From contig JASGJG010000029.1 of the NCBI GenBank assembly GCA_049840835.1, positions 12,435 through 76,434 on the forward strand: a DNA stretch of 64,000 nucleotides. Reading direction: 5' to 3'. This stretch comes from JANLTX01 sp049840835. Lineage in GTDB: Bacteria > Armatimonadota > Armatimonadia > Armatimonadales > Armatimonadaceae. The notes under the pieces are model-generated. The model was not told the origin of the DNA. It worked only from the letters and a program-made list of their open reading frames with translations, and did no database searches. The position numbers were made by a program, and so were the translations under genes. Each line of letters starts with the position of its first letter. Positions within the stretch are counted from its first letter, which is position 1. Of the stretch, positions 40,832 to 50,092 are shown piece after piece.

Positions 40832-41860
40832 ATGGAAAATCTTTCACGCCGCTCACTGCTGACGGCAGGCGCCACGACGCTCGCCACTGCTGCTCTTGCC
40901 AAAGATGGAGACCGCTACTCCCCAGGTGCACCGCCTGTGCGCTACCCTGACCCGGACATAGTTGTTCTGGAAAAGCGCTACGATGCCTTGAAGGTTGGCA
41001 ATACGCCGATCCAGCGGCTCCACACTGGCTCGCTCTGGGTCGAGGGGTGCTGCTGGAGCAGTGTCGGGCGCTACGTGCTGTGGTCGGACATCCCGAACTC
41101 CATCCACCGGCGCTGGCTCTGGGACGACGACCATACATCGGTGATTCGTGACTCCCACAACTCCAACGGTAACACGTTCGACCGTGAGGGACGGCTTATC
41201 TCCTGTGAACACGGCACCCGGCGCGTTGCCCGCTACGAGCACAACGGCAGTATCACCGTGCTGGCCGATAAGTTCAACGGCAAGCCGTTCAACGCCCCTA
41301 ACGATGTAGTAGTGCATCCAGACGGCTCCATCTGGTTCACCGACCCCGGCTACGGCTCCACGGGGAACTATGAAGGCTTCAAAGGCCCGCTGGAACTAAA
41401 AGAAGCGGTGTATCGCATCGATGGCCAGAGCGGAAAGGTGGAGAAAGTGACCGATGAGCCGGCGAAGCCCAACGGCATCTGTTTCTCGCCCGACTACAAG
41501 AAACTCTACATCGCTGACACGGGCGATCCCCATAACATTGTTGTTTTCGATGTGAACGGCGCCAAGCTCTCCAAAGCCAAAGAGTTCGTCAAGATGAACC
41601 TGGACGGTAAGTCGGGCAACGCCGATGGCATTCGCTGCGATATCGAGGGCAACCTCTGGGCAGCGACGGGCTGGGTCGGCGCGGGCTACGATGGTGTTCA
41701 GACCTTTGCTCCCGACGGCACTCTGATCGGGAAAATTCTCCTTCCCGAGATCGGCTCGAATCTGTGCTTCGGCGGGTCCAAGCGAAACCGGCTCTTTGTT
41801 ACGGCGGGCCAGTCGCTCTACTCCGTCTATGTCAACACCCAAGGCGCGCACTGGTGCTAA
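40832..41860 (+). CDS. exported SMP-30/gluconolactonase-like protein
   Basis: 342 residues from the ATG at 40832. A Tat-like signal (MENLSRRSLLTAGATTLATA) precedes a six-bladed propeller of the SMP-30/Gnl family: LWVEGCCWSSVGRYVLWSDI with a metal-binding Glu, NGNTFDREGRLISCEHGTRR, FNAPNDVVVHPDGSIWFTDP with the catalytic Asn, and GNADGIRCDIEGNLWAATGW with the metal-binding Asp. These enzymes hydrolyse aldonolactones such as glucono-1,5-lactone. The protein is complete and in one frame. Confidence 0.92.
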   Translation: MENLSRRSLLTAGATTLATAALAKDGDRYSPGAPPVRYPDPDIVVLEKRYDALKVGNTPIQRLHTGSLWVEGCCWSSVGRYVLWSDIPNSIHRRWLWDDDHTSVIRDSHNSNGNTFDREGRLISCEHGTRRVARYEHNGSITVLADKFNGKPFNAPNDVVVHPDGSIWFTDPGYGSTGNYEGFKGPLELKEAVYRIDGQSGKVEKVTDEPAKPNGICFSPDYKKLYIADTGDPHNIVVFDVNGAKLSKAKEFVKMNLDGKSGNADGIRCDIEGNLWAATGWVGAGYDGVQTFAPDGTLIGKILLPEIGSNLCFGGSKRNRLFVTAGQSLYSVYVNTQGAHWC

Positions 41861-41864
41861 TGGC

Positions 41865-43899
41865 ATGCAGTACGCTATGGTGCCTCCGCTAGATCCAAAG
41901 CGTTACTACTCGCCATCGGGGCGCTACGCCCTCTTCGTCGATCCAAGCTCCCCGACTGGTTCGGGGAGCGCCTTCTACCGGCTAACTCTCAGCGGGAAAA
42001 CAATCTGGGAGAGAACCCACCCCTTTACTCTGCGTGAGGCAGGAGTAACAGACACCGGAATTGTGGGGGGATATGGCTACTCACAGGGCCTGGAAGGTTG
42101 GGCAAAGAATCCTGGTCCGCGATTAGGATACGGCACTCTGGACAGGGTGATTCTGAACCCAACCGGGCAGGTGATTCTGTATCAGAAAACTACCCGCCAA
42201 CCTGGTCGTATAGGTCACGGCCACCCGGACCCTAAAGAAGGGAAAGTTCGTGAGGTAGATCGCACCGCTGACATATTGCCTCGGGGCGCCACCTCTACAG
42301 GTTCTAAACTGAACCTGACTGTGCGCGGGCGCATTGCCCTCAAAGTTCCCTCGAAAGATACGCCTTCGCCCATACAGAATATCTGGACCATTGCGACCGC
42401 CGGAGCAGGCCGATTTGCCTTCCTACGGAATTCTGAGCCCCCTGCTATTGTAGTCATTAGCGAGGCAGGAAAGCTAGTCAAGACTATCTCACTGGCCGGG
42501 GTGCTTCTAGCAGAGGAGCGCGCAATGTTCCTTCTAACCCGCAGTGATAGCAACCTGATTATCTTTACTGAGCGTGACCTCAAGCCGCGCGGCACGATGG
42601 GACGTGCTATCGTTGTCAATATCCCCACGGGCAAGCTGGCTCCGCTAACTAAATTTCAAGCCACCTATATAAGGTCAGTTGCAGCATTTGCAGATGGCGG
42701 ATTTGCCGTGCTGGAATCAGTGCAAGAAAAGTACACCAGTACACAGAAGCTCACTCGCTGGGATATCCAAGGAAAAAAGCGCTGGGAGAAAGTAAAAGAT
42801 GGGTATACCGGCAATCCGGCAGAGCTATTCGCGCCAGAAGCAGTTACCGTACTCAAGGGCGGAACAATAGCCGTTCTGGATAACATTGCCAACAACGTAC
42901 AGTTCTTCAATAGCCACGGTAAGTTCTTACGCTTCATCTCTCTAGAGAAAGCCTGGAAGCAGCCAGCCCAGCTATCCTGCGGATATTATCGCCACTCCAG
43001 ATGGTGGGTTTGTTGTGCATGACTTTGATGATAATCCATCTATATACTGGATGAATACAGAAGGTACCGTTCGGCGGAGGTACGCCATGCGCTACTCCAG
43101 TGGGGCTCCTATTATCAATCCGGAGTTCTGTGTGAGCGATTCCGGGCAGCTCTGGGTCAGCGATAATCACTCTATTCTCCGTATCGGTCCAGATGGCAGG
43201 GCGAATCTTCGCCTGGGCGAACCGCCGCGTAGGGATCGCCTATCGAAGTTGGGCATGATACAGGTCTTTCCAGATGGAGGTATTCTAGCGGAAGACGCTC
43301 GAAGCAAGTCGGTCCATGTCTTCGCCCCCGATGGTCGCTGGCTCCATGTGTGCTCGCCCGGAAAACTGAAAGAGGAGGACCCTGATCTTGGTTCACGCTC
43401 CATGGAGTTGGAATGTGGCCCCAATGGAGGCTTCTACTATGAGGGAGTATGGTTCGATGCCAGTGGCACTCGCAAGTCACTACCCGTCGGGTTCCGCCCT
43501 GCAAAGGAGCGACTGCAACCTATTCAGCGCCATGCAGATGGAGCTTGGATAACGGATGGTTGGACCAATATATCTGTGACCCCAGAAGGCGATGTCGCCA
43601 TTCTTTCGCGTGGCCGCGCGAGCCTGTTTGACCGTCGTAATACCCCGCTCCGCACGATAGTCGTGCCAACAGAGGCTGGTCCCTACCCAGATATCGCCTA
43701 CGATGGAAAGCTGGTTGTAGTCAGTGGTGAGCAAAAATTATGGTGCTGGGAAGCGGATGGCAAACCGCGCTGGCAGGCAGACTTTCCTCATCCTAAAGGC
43801 TCGAATTACATGTGGCGACCTTTCCTCACAGAGAACAGCCGCACGCTGCTACTGTTCGATGGCGAGGCGTTTACTCGGCTAGCTCTTCCCCCAGTATAG
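41865..43899 (+). CDS. beta-propeller protein of unknown function, one frameshift
   Basis: From an ATG 4 nt after the gluconolactonase gene. About 677 residues if joined. The first frame runs to 43022, but from about 42968 the sense passes to the +1 frame (SYPADIIATPDGGFVVHDFD) and continues to 43899; the most likely cause is one extra C in CCC at 42967-42969. No signal peptide. Repeated blade-like units with IPTGKLAPLTK, GFAVLESV and PDGRANLRL suggest an NHL or WD40-like propeller. Its first 100 residues are repeated in the next gene. Function unknown. Confidence 0.7.
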
Positions 43900-43907
43900 G
43901 TACAGAA

Positions 43908-44792
43908 ATGCAGTTCGGTACTCCCCCAAGACTCCTCCCCAATCGTTACCTATCTCCCTCCGGAAAATACACACTTCTGGTAGAGCCAACCACATGGGGC
44001 GGGACAGGCAAGGGGCGCTACCGATTGACTCTCGATGGCAAAACTGTCTGGCAGGCAGTACGGCCCTTCACCCTACAGAAAGCCGGAGTCACGGACTCTG
44101 GCACCGTCGGGGGATATGGCTATTCCTATGGGCTGGAAGGCATGGGGTCAGATGGCGAAGGCACCCTGGATGCAGTGATTATGGACTCTGCTGGCCGGGT
44201 GCGACTCTGTCATAAAACCATTCGTAAGATGAGCCGCTTTCCAGATGCCAGTCCTGACCCACGGGCGGAAGGGGTGATTGTAGATGGAGAGCATAACCGA
44301 CTGATAATCCGTACTGCTGATGCGGACCCTAATCGAGGTCAGGAATACTGGGTACAGTTTCAACTTTCTACAGGGAAGAAGCTAGATACTATAATCCCTG
44401 CCCGGTTCAATAGGCGAGATAGCCCTGAGCGCTTCATCTTAGATGCCCGTCCGGTGCCTGATACGCCTTTTATTTTGCTTCATTGGTGGCGCTTTGCTGA
44501 GTGGCGGGTAGGGGCGTGTTTTACGTTAGTTATGCCCGATGCCCGACCTGTATGGAAGTGGGAGCTGCCCAACGATTACGAGATTCCTGGCGATAGAAAC
44601 TCTGAGGATAGATTGCAAAGTCAGATCAGGAAGTCGGGAGCGATTACCTTCACCAAGCCTGGAGGCCAGTTCGCTGTTCGTATCGCTAAAGAAAAGCGGC
44701 AGGCGCATTTTACGGTAAGCCGAACGAGCAATAATGGCTGGCAGATTCAAGAAGTAGGGCGGAATCTACGGCCTACTCTGCTGCGGCTCTAG
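43908..44792 (+). CDS. truncated paralogue of the upstream propeller protein
   Basis: 294 residues from the ATG at 43908. Residues 1-110 parallel the start of the preceding gene: NRYLSPSGKYTLLVEPTTWG compared with KRYYSPSGRYALFVDPSSPT, and KAGVTDSGTVGGYGYSYGLE compared with EAGVTDTGIVGGYGYSQGLE. The rest is shorter and diverged. No signal peptide, no recognised catalytic motif. The two genes are 8 nt apart and arose by tandem duplication. Start chosen because it aligns with the paralogue's start. Confidence 0.7.
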   Translation: MQFGTPPRLLPNRYLSPSGKYTLLVEPTTWGGTGKGRYRLTLDGKTVWQAVRPFTLQKAGVTDSGTVGGYGYSYGLEGMGSDGEGTLDAVIMDSAGRVRLCHKTIRKMSRFPDASPDPRAEGVIVDGEHNRLIIRTADADPNRGQEYWVQFQLSTGKKLDTIIPARFNRRDSPERFILDARPVPDTPFILLHWWRFAEWRVGACFTLVMPDARPVWKWELPNDYEIPGDRNSEDRLQSQIRKSGAITFTKPGGQFAVRIAKEKRQAHFTVSRTSNNGWQIQEVGRNLRPTLLRL

Positions 44793-44844
44793 CACGTAAA
44801 TTCTGACTTTTCTGAGGTATCCTCTCCAAGAGAAATCTATACTT

Positions 44845-45924
44845 ATGAGCACAGTTTCCCCCGATGTCGTAAAGGCCGCACAGGATGCCCTGGATGCGCA
44901 TGTTCGCGAGATTATCGCCTGGCACTTCTCGCCGGAAACGGGTACTCCGTTCTGGTTGGATTGGGCCAAGAAAGCGGACTTCGACCCCATTCAGGCGGTG
45001 CAGAGCGCCGCAGACCTGAGCAAGTTCCCGCACTTCCAGGATGAGTGGCTGCGCGATCTGCCCAACGAGGTCTGGATTCCCAAGCAATACACCGGACGCC
45101 CGTTTTACATCTTTGAGACGGGTGGCACGACGGGGATGCCCAAGCAGCGTATCGGGTGGGAGGACCACCTGCGGGACTATGAAGAATTCTCCGAAGGACT
45201 GGACGACAAGTTCTTCCCCAAAAACGCGAACTGGCTTATGCTCGGTCCCACCGGGCCGCGCCGTCTGCGCCTGACCATTGAGCACCTGGCCCATGTGCGT
45301 GGCGGTAGCTGCTATCACACAGACTTAGATCCGCGCTGGGTCAAGCGGCTGATTTCGGAAAAAGACTTCGAGACCGCCAAGCGCTATGGGCGGCACTGTG
45401 CGGAACAGGGGGCGAACCTGCTCAAGAACCGCAAGATTTCCTGTCTGTTCACCACGCCCAAGCTGCTGGAAGTCTTAGATGAGTTCGTAAACGTGCCGGA
45501 TTGCGGCATCACTGGCATTTTCTGCGGCGGCACCCAGATGAACCCACAGACGGTGCGGTTCTTAATCGAAGAGGTTTTAGAGAATCGCGCCCGGTTCGTG
45601 CCCACCTACGGCAACACACTCATGGGGCTGGCCTGCTCCCGTCCACTTTCGCCGGAAGACGGCTACTCGATTACCTACCACGCACCTCAGCCTCGCGCCG
45701 TGCTCCGAGTCGTCAACCCGGACGATACGACGGAAACTGTGGATTATGGTGCCTGGGGGCGGGTGGAGCTGAGCACGCTGACCAAGGAGTTCTTCATGCC
45801 GCGATTCCTGGAGCGCGATGAGGCTATTCGCCGTGAGCCCTTCGGGCGTTTCGCATGGGATGGTGTGGGCGAGGTGCGCCCGTTTGGGGCCATTGCCAAC
45901 AAGACTATCGAGGGCGTGTACTAA
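44845..45924 (+). CDS. ANL-superfamily adenylating enzyme (phenylacetate-CoA-ligase-like), short
   Basis: 359 residues. The phosphate-binding motif YIFETGGTTGMPKQRIGW (near residue 89) and a later AMP-binding region with FCGGTQMNPQTVRF and PTYGNTLMGLAC match the PaaK-like branch of acyl-CoA/acyl-ACP ligases. The usual C-terminal lid domain of about 100 residues is missing, and the protein ends soon after RFAWDGVGEVRPFG. It could adenylate an acid without completing thioester transfer, or the lid may be supplied by another protein. A GNAT gene begins just after its stop. Confidence 0.8.
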   Translation: MSTVSPDVVKAAQDALDAHVREIIAWHFSPETGTPFWLDWAKKADFDPIQAVQSAADLSKFPHFQDEWLRDLPNEVWIPKQYTGRPFYIFETGGTTGMPKQRIGWEDHLRDYEEFSEGLDDKFFPKNANWLMLGPTGPRRLRLTIEHLAHVRGGSCYHTDLDPRWVKRLISEKDFETAKRYGRHCAEQGANLLKNRKISCLFTTPKLLEVLDEFVNVPDCGITGIFCGGTQMNPQTVRFLIEEVLENRARFVPTYGNTLMGLACSRPLSPEDGYSITYHAPQPRAVLRVVNPDDTTETVDYGAWGRVELSTLTKEFFMPRFLERDEAIRREPFGRFAWDGVGEVRPFGAIANKTIEGVY

Positions 45925-45925
45925 A

Positions 45926-46333
45926 ATCGTCACGTACACGAACGATGCGGCAGGGGTGACAGCGGAGCAGCTCCAGGGATTCTTTGTGGGCTGGCCGAAT
46001 CCACCGTCGCCCGAAACCCATCAGGAGATACTACGCCGCAGCGCCGCCTTGTGGCTGGCGTGGGACGGGGAGCGCTGTGTTGGATTTATCAATGCGCTCT
46101 CCGATGGTGTGTTCTATGCCTTCATTCCGCTCCTGGAAGTTCTACCGGAATATCAGGGACAGGGAATTGGCGGGGAGCTGGTACGGCGTATGTGCGAGAC
46201 ACTGAAACCGATGTACGCCATCGATATCGTGTGTGATGATGCCCTGATCACCTACTATGAGCGGCATGGATTTACCGCTGGCAAAGCCATGATGCGCCGC
46301 CACTACGACAATCAGGCCGGGAACTTTTTCTAA
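45926..46333 (+). CDS. GNAT-family N-acetyltransferase (unusual start)
   Basis: 135 residues. The acetyl-CoA binding loop is LEVLPEYQGQGIGGELVRRM and the C-terminal strand YYERHGFTAGKAMM, normal for a single-domain GNAT. No ATG, GTG or TTG exists at the start of the conserved first strand (IVTYTNDAAGVTAEQLQ). The candidates are ATC at 45926, 12 nt after a CGAGGG ribosome site, or an ATG 66 nt further upstream inside the adenylating enzyme gene. The ATC is adopted as the minimal gene. Substrate unknown. Confidence 0.7.
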   Translation: MVTYTNDAAGVTAEQLQGFFVGWPNPPSPETHQEILRRSAALWLAWDGERCVGFINALSDGVFYAFIPLLEVLPEYQGQGIGGELVRRMCETLKPMYAIDIVCDDALITYYERHGFTAGKAMMRRHYDNQAGNFF

Positions 46334-46355
46334 CTCGATTCCCATAATAGAGGGC

Positions 46356-47171
46356 ATGGGTTTACTGACACGGCGACGATTGATACGGCTCGGGGCCACG
46401 GCGATAGCTGTGCCGACCGCGGCGGCGCTGGCGGAACCCTACACCCTTGAGGTCACGAACCACGAGGTGCCTATGCCGCACCTGCCCGCCGCGCTAGATG
46501 GGCTTCGCGTGGCGCACCTGACCGACCTGCACCGTGGGGCGCTCACTCCGGACCACACGATTCTAGAATCCATCTATCATACACAGAGGCTTAAGCCCGA
46601 TTTAGTGGTACTGACCGGCGACTTTGTACATGGGCATGACCGAGATGCAGAGCCGCTAGCCCGTATGCTGGCTATGCTGACTCCGCGCCTGGGACTCTGG
46701 GCCTGTCTGGGCAACCATGACTATGGCACATCCGCCGAGAAGGTGACCGATGCGCTGGAGCGACACGCCAAGGTCCGCGTTCTGCGCAACGATGCCCAGG
46801 AAGTCCTGCCCGGCTTCTGGGTGGCGGGTGTGGAGGACCGGTTCAAGGGTTTCCCCACTGTTGCGCCGTTTGCAAGTCGGGTACCGGAGAATGCCGCCTG
46901 CCTATTCCTGGTCCATGAGCCGCCCGGCATAGATCTGGTGGAAGATCGCTCCTGGGTAGCGCTTTCCGGGCATACCCATGGCGGCCAGATTCGGGTGGGA
47001 GACCGCGCTCTGCACCTGCCCGGCGGTATGGAGGGCTTCTCTCTCTACCAGGGCTGGGGCGACTTCGGTAAGGCCCGACTCTTTGTGAGCCGCGGCATCG
47101 GTAACACAGGATTCCCCATGCGCTTTAGCTGCGCGCCTGAGCTAGCCATTCACCACCTGCGCGCCGTTTAG
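46356..47171 (+). CDS. exported metallophosphoesterase (YkuE-like)
   Basis: 271 residues. The N-terminus MGLLTRRRLIRLGATAIAVP is a probable Tat signal. All five calcineurin-type motifs are intact: HLTDLHRG, VLTGDFVHG, CLGNHDYG, FLVHEPP and LSGHTHGGQIRV. Proteins of this branch are dinuclear-metal phosphoesterases, often acting on lipid or nucleotide pyrophosphates near the membrane. The gene starts 22 nt after the GNAT gene. The 3' end is followed by the 289-nt gap containing a tRNA-like fold. Confidence 0.9.
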   Translation: MGLLTRRRLIRLGATAIAVPTAAALAEPYTLEVTNHEVPMPHLPAALDGLRVAHLTDLHRGALTPDHTILESIYHTQRLKPDLVVLTGDFVHGHDRDAEPLARMLAMLTPRLGLWACLGNHDYGTSAEKVTDALERHAKVRVLRNDAQEVLPGFWVAGVEDRFKGFPTVAPFASRVPENAACLFLVHEPPGIDLVEDRSWVALSGHTHGGQIRVGDRALHLPGGMEGFSLYQGWGDFGKARLFVSRGIGNTGFPMRFSCAPELAIHHLRAV

Positions 47172-47228
47172 CGCGCGCCCTCTCTCCTCCGATACAGCTC
47201 TGCCAGACGAGTGGCAGGTAGGCGATGT

Positions 47229-47332
47229 GCCGACCCTGTTCCGCAGAGACTCTGGACCAATGGCTGTTAACCATTTCCTTTGCAACAAGGTAAACCTCTA
47301 AGGTGAGCAGGTTCAACTCCTGTGTCATGGCT
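47229..47332 (+). other. degenerate tRNA(Asn)-like cloverleaf in intergenic gap
   Basis: An anticodon arm AATGG-CTGTTAA-CCATT (47259-47275, anticodon GTT) and a T arm GCAGG-TTCAACT-CCTGT (47307-47323) match tRNA(Asn) closely. GCCGAC (47229-47234) can pair with GTC-AT-GGC (47324-47331) as an acceptor stem with a 2-nt bulge, and GTTC/GGAC (47238-47241, 47254-47257) as a D stem. The D loop lacks GG, and 31 nt replace the usual 4-5 nt variable loop, with two tiny hairpins. The remaining gap 47332-47460 holds a GC-rich inverted repeat CTCCGGC/GCCGGAG and the ribosome site of the next gene. Probably a decayed tRNA or tRNA-derived structure. Confidence 0.35.
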
Positions 47333-47460
47333 CTCCGGCCCATCGGGTTCGGTGGGTGTGGCCCTGCGGAAGCTGGCTTCGGTCTGCTCTCCCCGCCACC
47401 CCTATCGCGATGCGCCGGAGGGTCTCAAATCAGAGAAAGAGCAAGAAGGAGAGTACGCAC

Positions 47461-48192
47461 ATGATTGGAATTTCTTACATCACGATTTCGGAGTGGGAGG
47501 TCGGGCTGTTGTACGCCGACGGTAAGTTCGTGCGTGTTTTAGAGCCGGGCCGCCACCGCTTGCTGGGCTTTCCCTGGACTCGCGTGGAGCAGAAGGTGAT
47601 CAAGGTAGATACCCGCCGCCAACAGCTTAGCGTTCAGGGGCAGGAAGTCCTCACGGCAGATGGTTTCTCTGTGCGCCTGAACGCTACCGCAGACTGGCGC
47701 GTGGTCGATGCGCCTACCGCCCTGCACTCGTCGGTGAGTCACTCCATGGCGCTCTACAACGCGATTCAGCTCGCCCTGCGTGTCGCCGTGCAGAGTCGCA
47801 CCATAGATGTGTTGCTCTCGGACCGTGCGACAATTGGGCAAGAGGTCACCGAGGCGCTACAGCCCGAGGCTGATACGCTTGGCCTGGAGGTCAGCGCCGT
47901 GGCCCTCAAGGACATCGTACTGCCGGGTGAGTTGAAGAAGCTATTAGCCCGTGAGGCCGAGGCCGTGCGTGAGGGGCGCGCCGCTCTGGCTTCTGCCCGT
48001 GAGGAGACGGCGGCTGCACGTGCTCGTGCTAACACGGCGAAGTTGCTCTCTGAGTCTCCGGCATTGCTGCGAATGCGTGAGCTGGAGACGATTGAGAAGG
48101 CTGCGGAGCACGGCAACACGGTGGTGGTAGCACTGCCTACCGAGAGTCGTCGCGCTCTGGCTGAGAGCGGTGTTTCGGTAGCCGATATCTAA
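47461..48192 (+). CDS. SPFH/band 7 (slipin-like) protein
   Basis: 243 residues. Start ATG with ribosome site GAAGGAG 10 nt upstream. The SPFH domain occupies residues 3-165 (EWEVGLLYADGKFVRVLEPG to VSAVALKDIVLPGELKK). It is followed by an Ala/Glu/Arg-rich coiled coil (LLAREAEAVREGRAALASAR) and a short tail. Unlike typical slipins, no N-terminal membrane helix is present, so membrane contact may be peripheral. Such proteins oligomerise and organise membrane microdomains or proteases. No NfeD partner is adjacent. Confidence 0.87.
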   Translation: MIGISYITISEWEVGLLYADGKFVRVLEPGRHRLLGFPWTRVEQKVIKVDTRRQQLSVQGQEVLTADGFSVRLNATADWRVVDAPTALHSSVSHSMALYNAIQLALRVAVQSRTIDVLLSDRATIGQEVTEALQPEADTLGLEVSAVALKDIVLPGELKKLLAREAEAVREGRAALASAREETAAARARANTAKLLSESPALLRMRELETIEKAAEHGNTVVVALPTESRRALAESGVSVADI

Positions 48193-48206
48193 GGTATAGT
48201 GCCCGC

Positions 48207-49624
48207 ATGAGAAAACCGCTCGTGCTATTTGCCGGTCTGTCCTGCGCGGTATTGTTGGGCGCGTATAAGGCGCACGCGCAGGACAGCGTTAGCTGGCCAC
48301 AGTTCCGGGGGCCGAATGCGAATCCGGTGGGGGCGAATGCCAAGCTCGCGGATCGCTGGTCGAAGACCGAAAACGTCGAGTGGGCGCAGACGATTCCAGG
48401 GCGCGGGTACTCGTCGGCAATCGTCGTTGGCGAGAAGGTCTTTGTCACGGCGGCAACCACGGACGGTAAATCCAAAGCCCCGCAGGTCGGGACCGAGTAC
48501 AGCAACGAGTACGTCGCTGAGCTGGCAAAGCAGGGGCTCAGCGACGAAGAAATCACAAAGCGGGTCAATGAGCGGGACTTCGAGATGCCCAATGAAGTCA
48601 ACCTGCACTATGTTCTCTATTGCCTGGATCTCAAAAGCGGTAAGGTGCAGTGGAAGAAAGAGTTCCACGCCGGGCATCCACCGGGGCGGGCGGCACCGTA
48701 AGAACAGTTTCACGTCGGAAACCCCAGTAACAGATGGCAAGTATGTCTATATCTACATCGCCAACCTTGGGGTATGGGCTTATGACCTGGCCGGTAAGCA
48801 GGTCTGGAAGACACCGGTTGAAGTCAACCCCATCTATCTGGACTTCGGCACGGGCAGCTCACCAGTTCTGGCGGGAGGTCAGCTAGTCATTCTAAGTGAC
48901 AACCAGAAACAGCAGTACATCGCCGCGTTCGACACCAAGACCGGTAAGCAGCTCTGGCGCACGAACCGCGAGGTCGGCCCGCCCCAGTTCCGCTCCGGCT
49001 GGGCCACTCCCTTTGTCTGGAAACATGCACTCCGCACCGAGATCGTCACTGTCGGGCCAGTAGTCGCGGTGAGCTATGACCTGGCGGGCAAGGAGCTATG
49101 GCGCCTGTCGGGAATGTCTCCCGCGCCTATCCCCACTCCCTTCGCCTACGATGGCCTGCTCTATATCGATGGTGGTCGTGGTCGCCCTCTGTTCGCTGTA
49201 AAACCCGGCGCTACCGGAGACATCTCACTCTCTCGAAGCGTGGACTCCAATGAGTTTGTGGCCTGGTCCCAGGCACGGGGCGGCACGTATCTGCCATCGC
49301 CCGTGGCCTATCAGGGTGGCATCTACGTTCTGGCCGAGACCGGAATGCTGAGCCGCTTCGATGCCAAGACCGGAAAGCAGACCTATAAAGAGCGTCTGGG
49401 TGCGGGCAACTTCACCACATCTCCCTGGGCTTACAACGGCAAGATCTTCTGCCTGAGCGAAGAGGGAGTGACCTTCGTGGTCACTGCAGGCGAGAATTTC
49501 AAAGTCCTGCACACCAACCAGCTCGATGAAATGGCACAGGCCACCCCCGGCTCTGGTAGGCGAACGCCTGCTAATCCGCACCGAGACCAAACTCTACTCC
49601 ATCCGCCGCAAGAAAACAGGATGA
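48207..49624 (+). CDS. secreted PQQ-like beta-propeller protein, two frameshifts
   Basis: About 472 residues when repaired. A signal peptide (MRKPLVLFAGLSCAVLLGAY to AHAQ) precedes a propeller of the type common in Planctomycetes: SWPQFRGPNANPVG at the start, WAQTIPGRGYSSAIVVGEKV, SETPVTDGKYVYIYIANLGV, PIPTPFAYDGLLYIDGG and a C-terminal AQATPALVGERLLIRTETKL. The first frame ends at 48701; the second is entered at GGGG (48683-48686), where one base is extra (HPPGGRHRKNSFTSET when corrected). A second extra C in CCCCC (49544-49548) shifts the last 25 codons; the corrected reading ends RRKKTG at 49624. The intact flanks argue against old decay. Confidence 0.85.
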
Positions 49625-49640
49625 CGAATAGCATGCTCTC

Positions 49641-50081
49641 ATGACGGCCGATTCCTTAGCCTGTCATATGGCCCAGCTGGATAAGATTCGCGAGGAATGG
49701 TTCAGCTCGGGCCGCCAGGGCTTGCCCGAGGACGATAGAAAAGCCGCCACCATACTGTTGGACGGCTCCTGTATATCCGACATACCCACGTTCTATATTG
49801 CTCTGGGAGAGGCCGTAAATGGTCCCGGTGGCTACTTCGGCGGCAACCTGGATGCTCTGAACGATTGCCTGCGCGGTGGCTTTGGGCTTGCGACCCCCTT
49901 TACCCTTGAGGTTATCGGCCTGGAGAAAGTTCGTGATGCCCTGGATGCCGAAGAAGCATGGCACAGAGCACAGCAGAATCAGTCTGAACCATTACCTGAT
50001 GCCCCTACTTACTTCGATATAGTAATAGAGATTTTTACGGAGTGTGGGGTCGCCGTCCGTGAGTACGGACAGAAGCAGTAG
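49641..50081 (+). CDS. barstar family protein
   Basis: 146 residues, longer than classical barstar (about 90). The inhibitor fold is recognisable: AATILLDGSCISDIPTFYIA and YFGGNLDALNDCLRGGFG, followed by LEVIGLEKVRDALD and a C-terminal helix. Barstar blocks the secreted ribonuclease barnase in the cytosol. The N-terminal 38 residues (LDKIREEWFSSGRQGLPED) are an extra helix. No barnase-like or polymorphic toxin gene is adjacent. It may be an orphan immunity gene or have another target. Confidence 0.85.
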   Translation: MTADSLACHMAQLDKIREEWFSSGRQGLPEDDRKAATILLDGSCISDIPTFYIALGEAVNGPGGYFGGNLDALNDCLRGGFGLATPFTLEVIGLEKVRDALDAEEAWHRAQQNQSEPLPDAPTYFDIVIEIFTECGVAVREYGQKQ

Positions 50082-50092
50082 CTAGCCCTATG

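Noticed and set aside
47125..47343. Minus-strand 72-codon frame across the tRNA-like region
   Set aside because: It overlaps the 3' end of the metallophosphoesterase gene, has no ribosome site and no recognisable protein feature.
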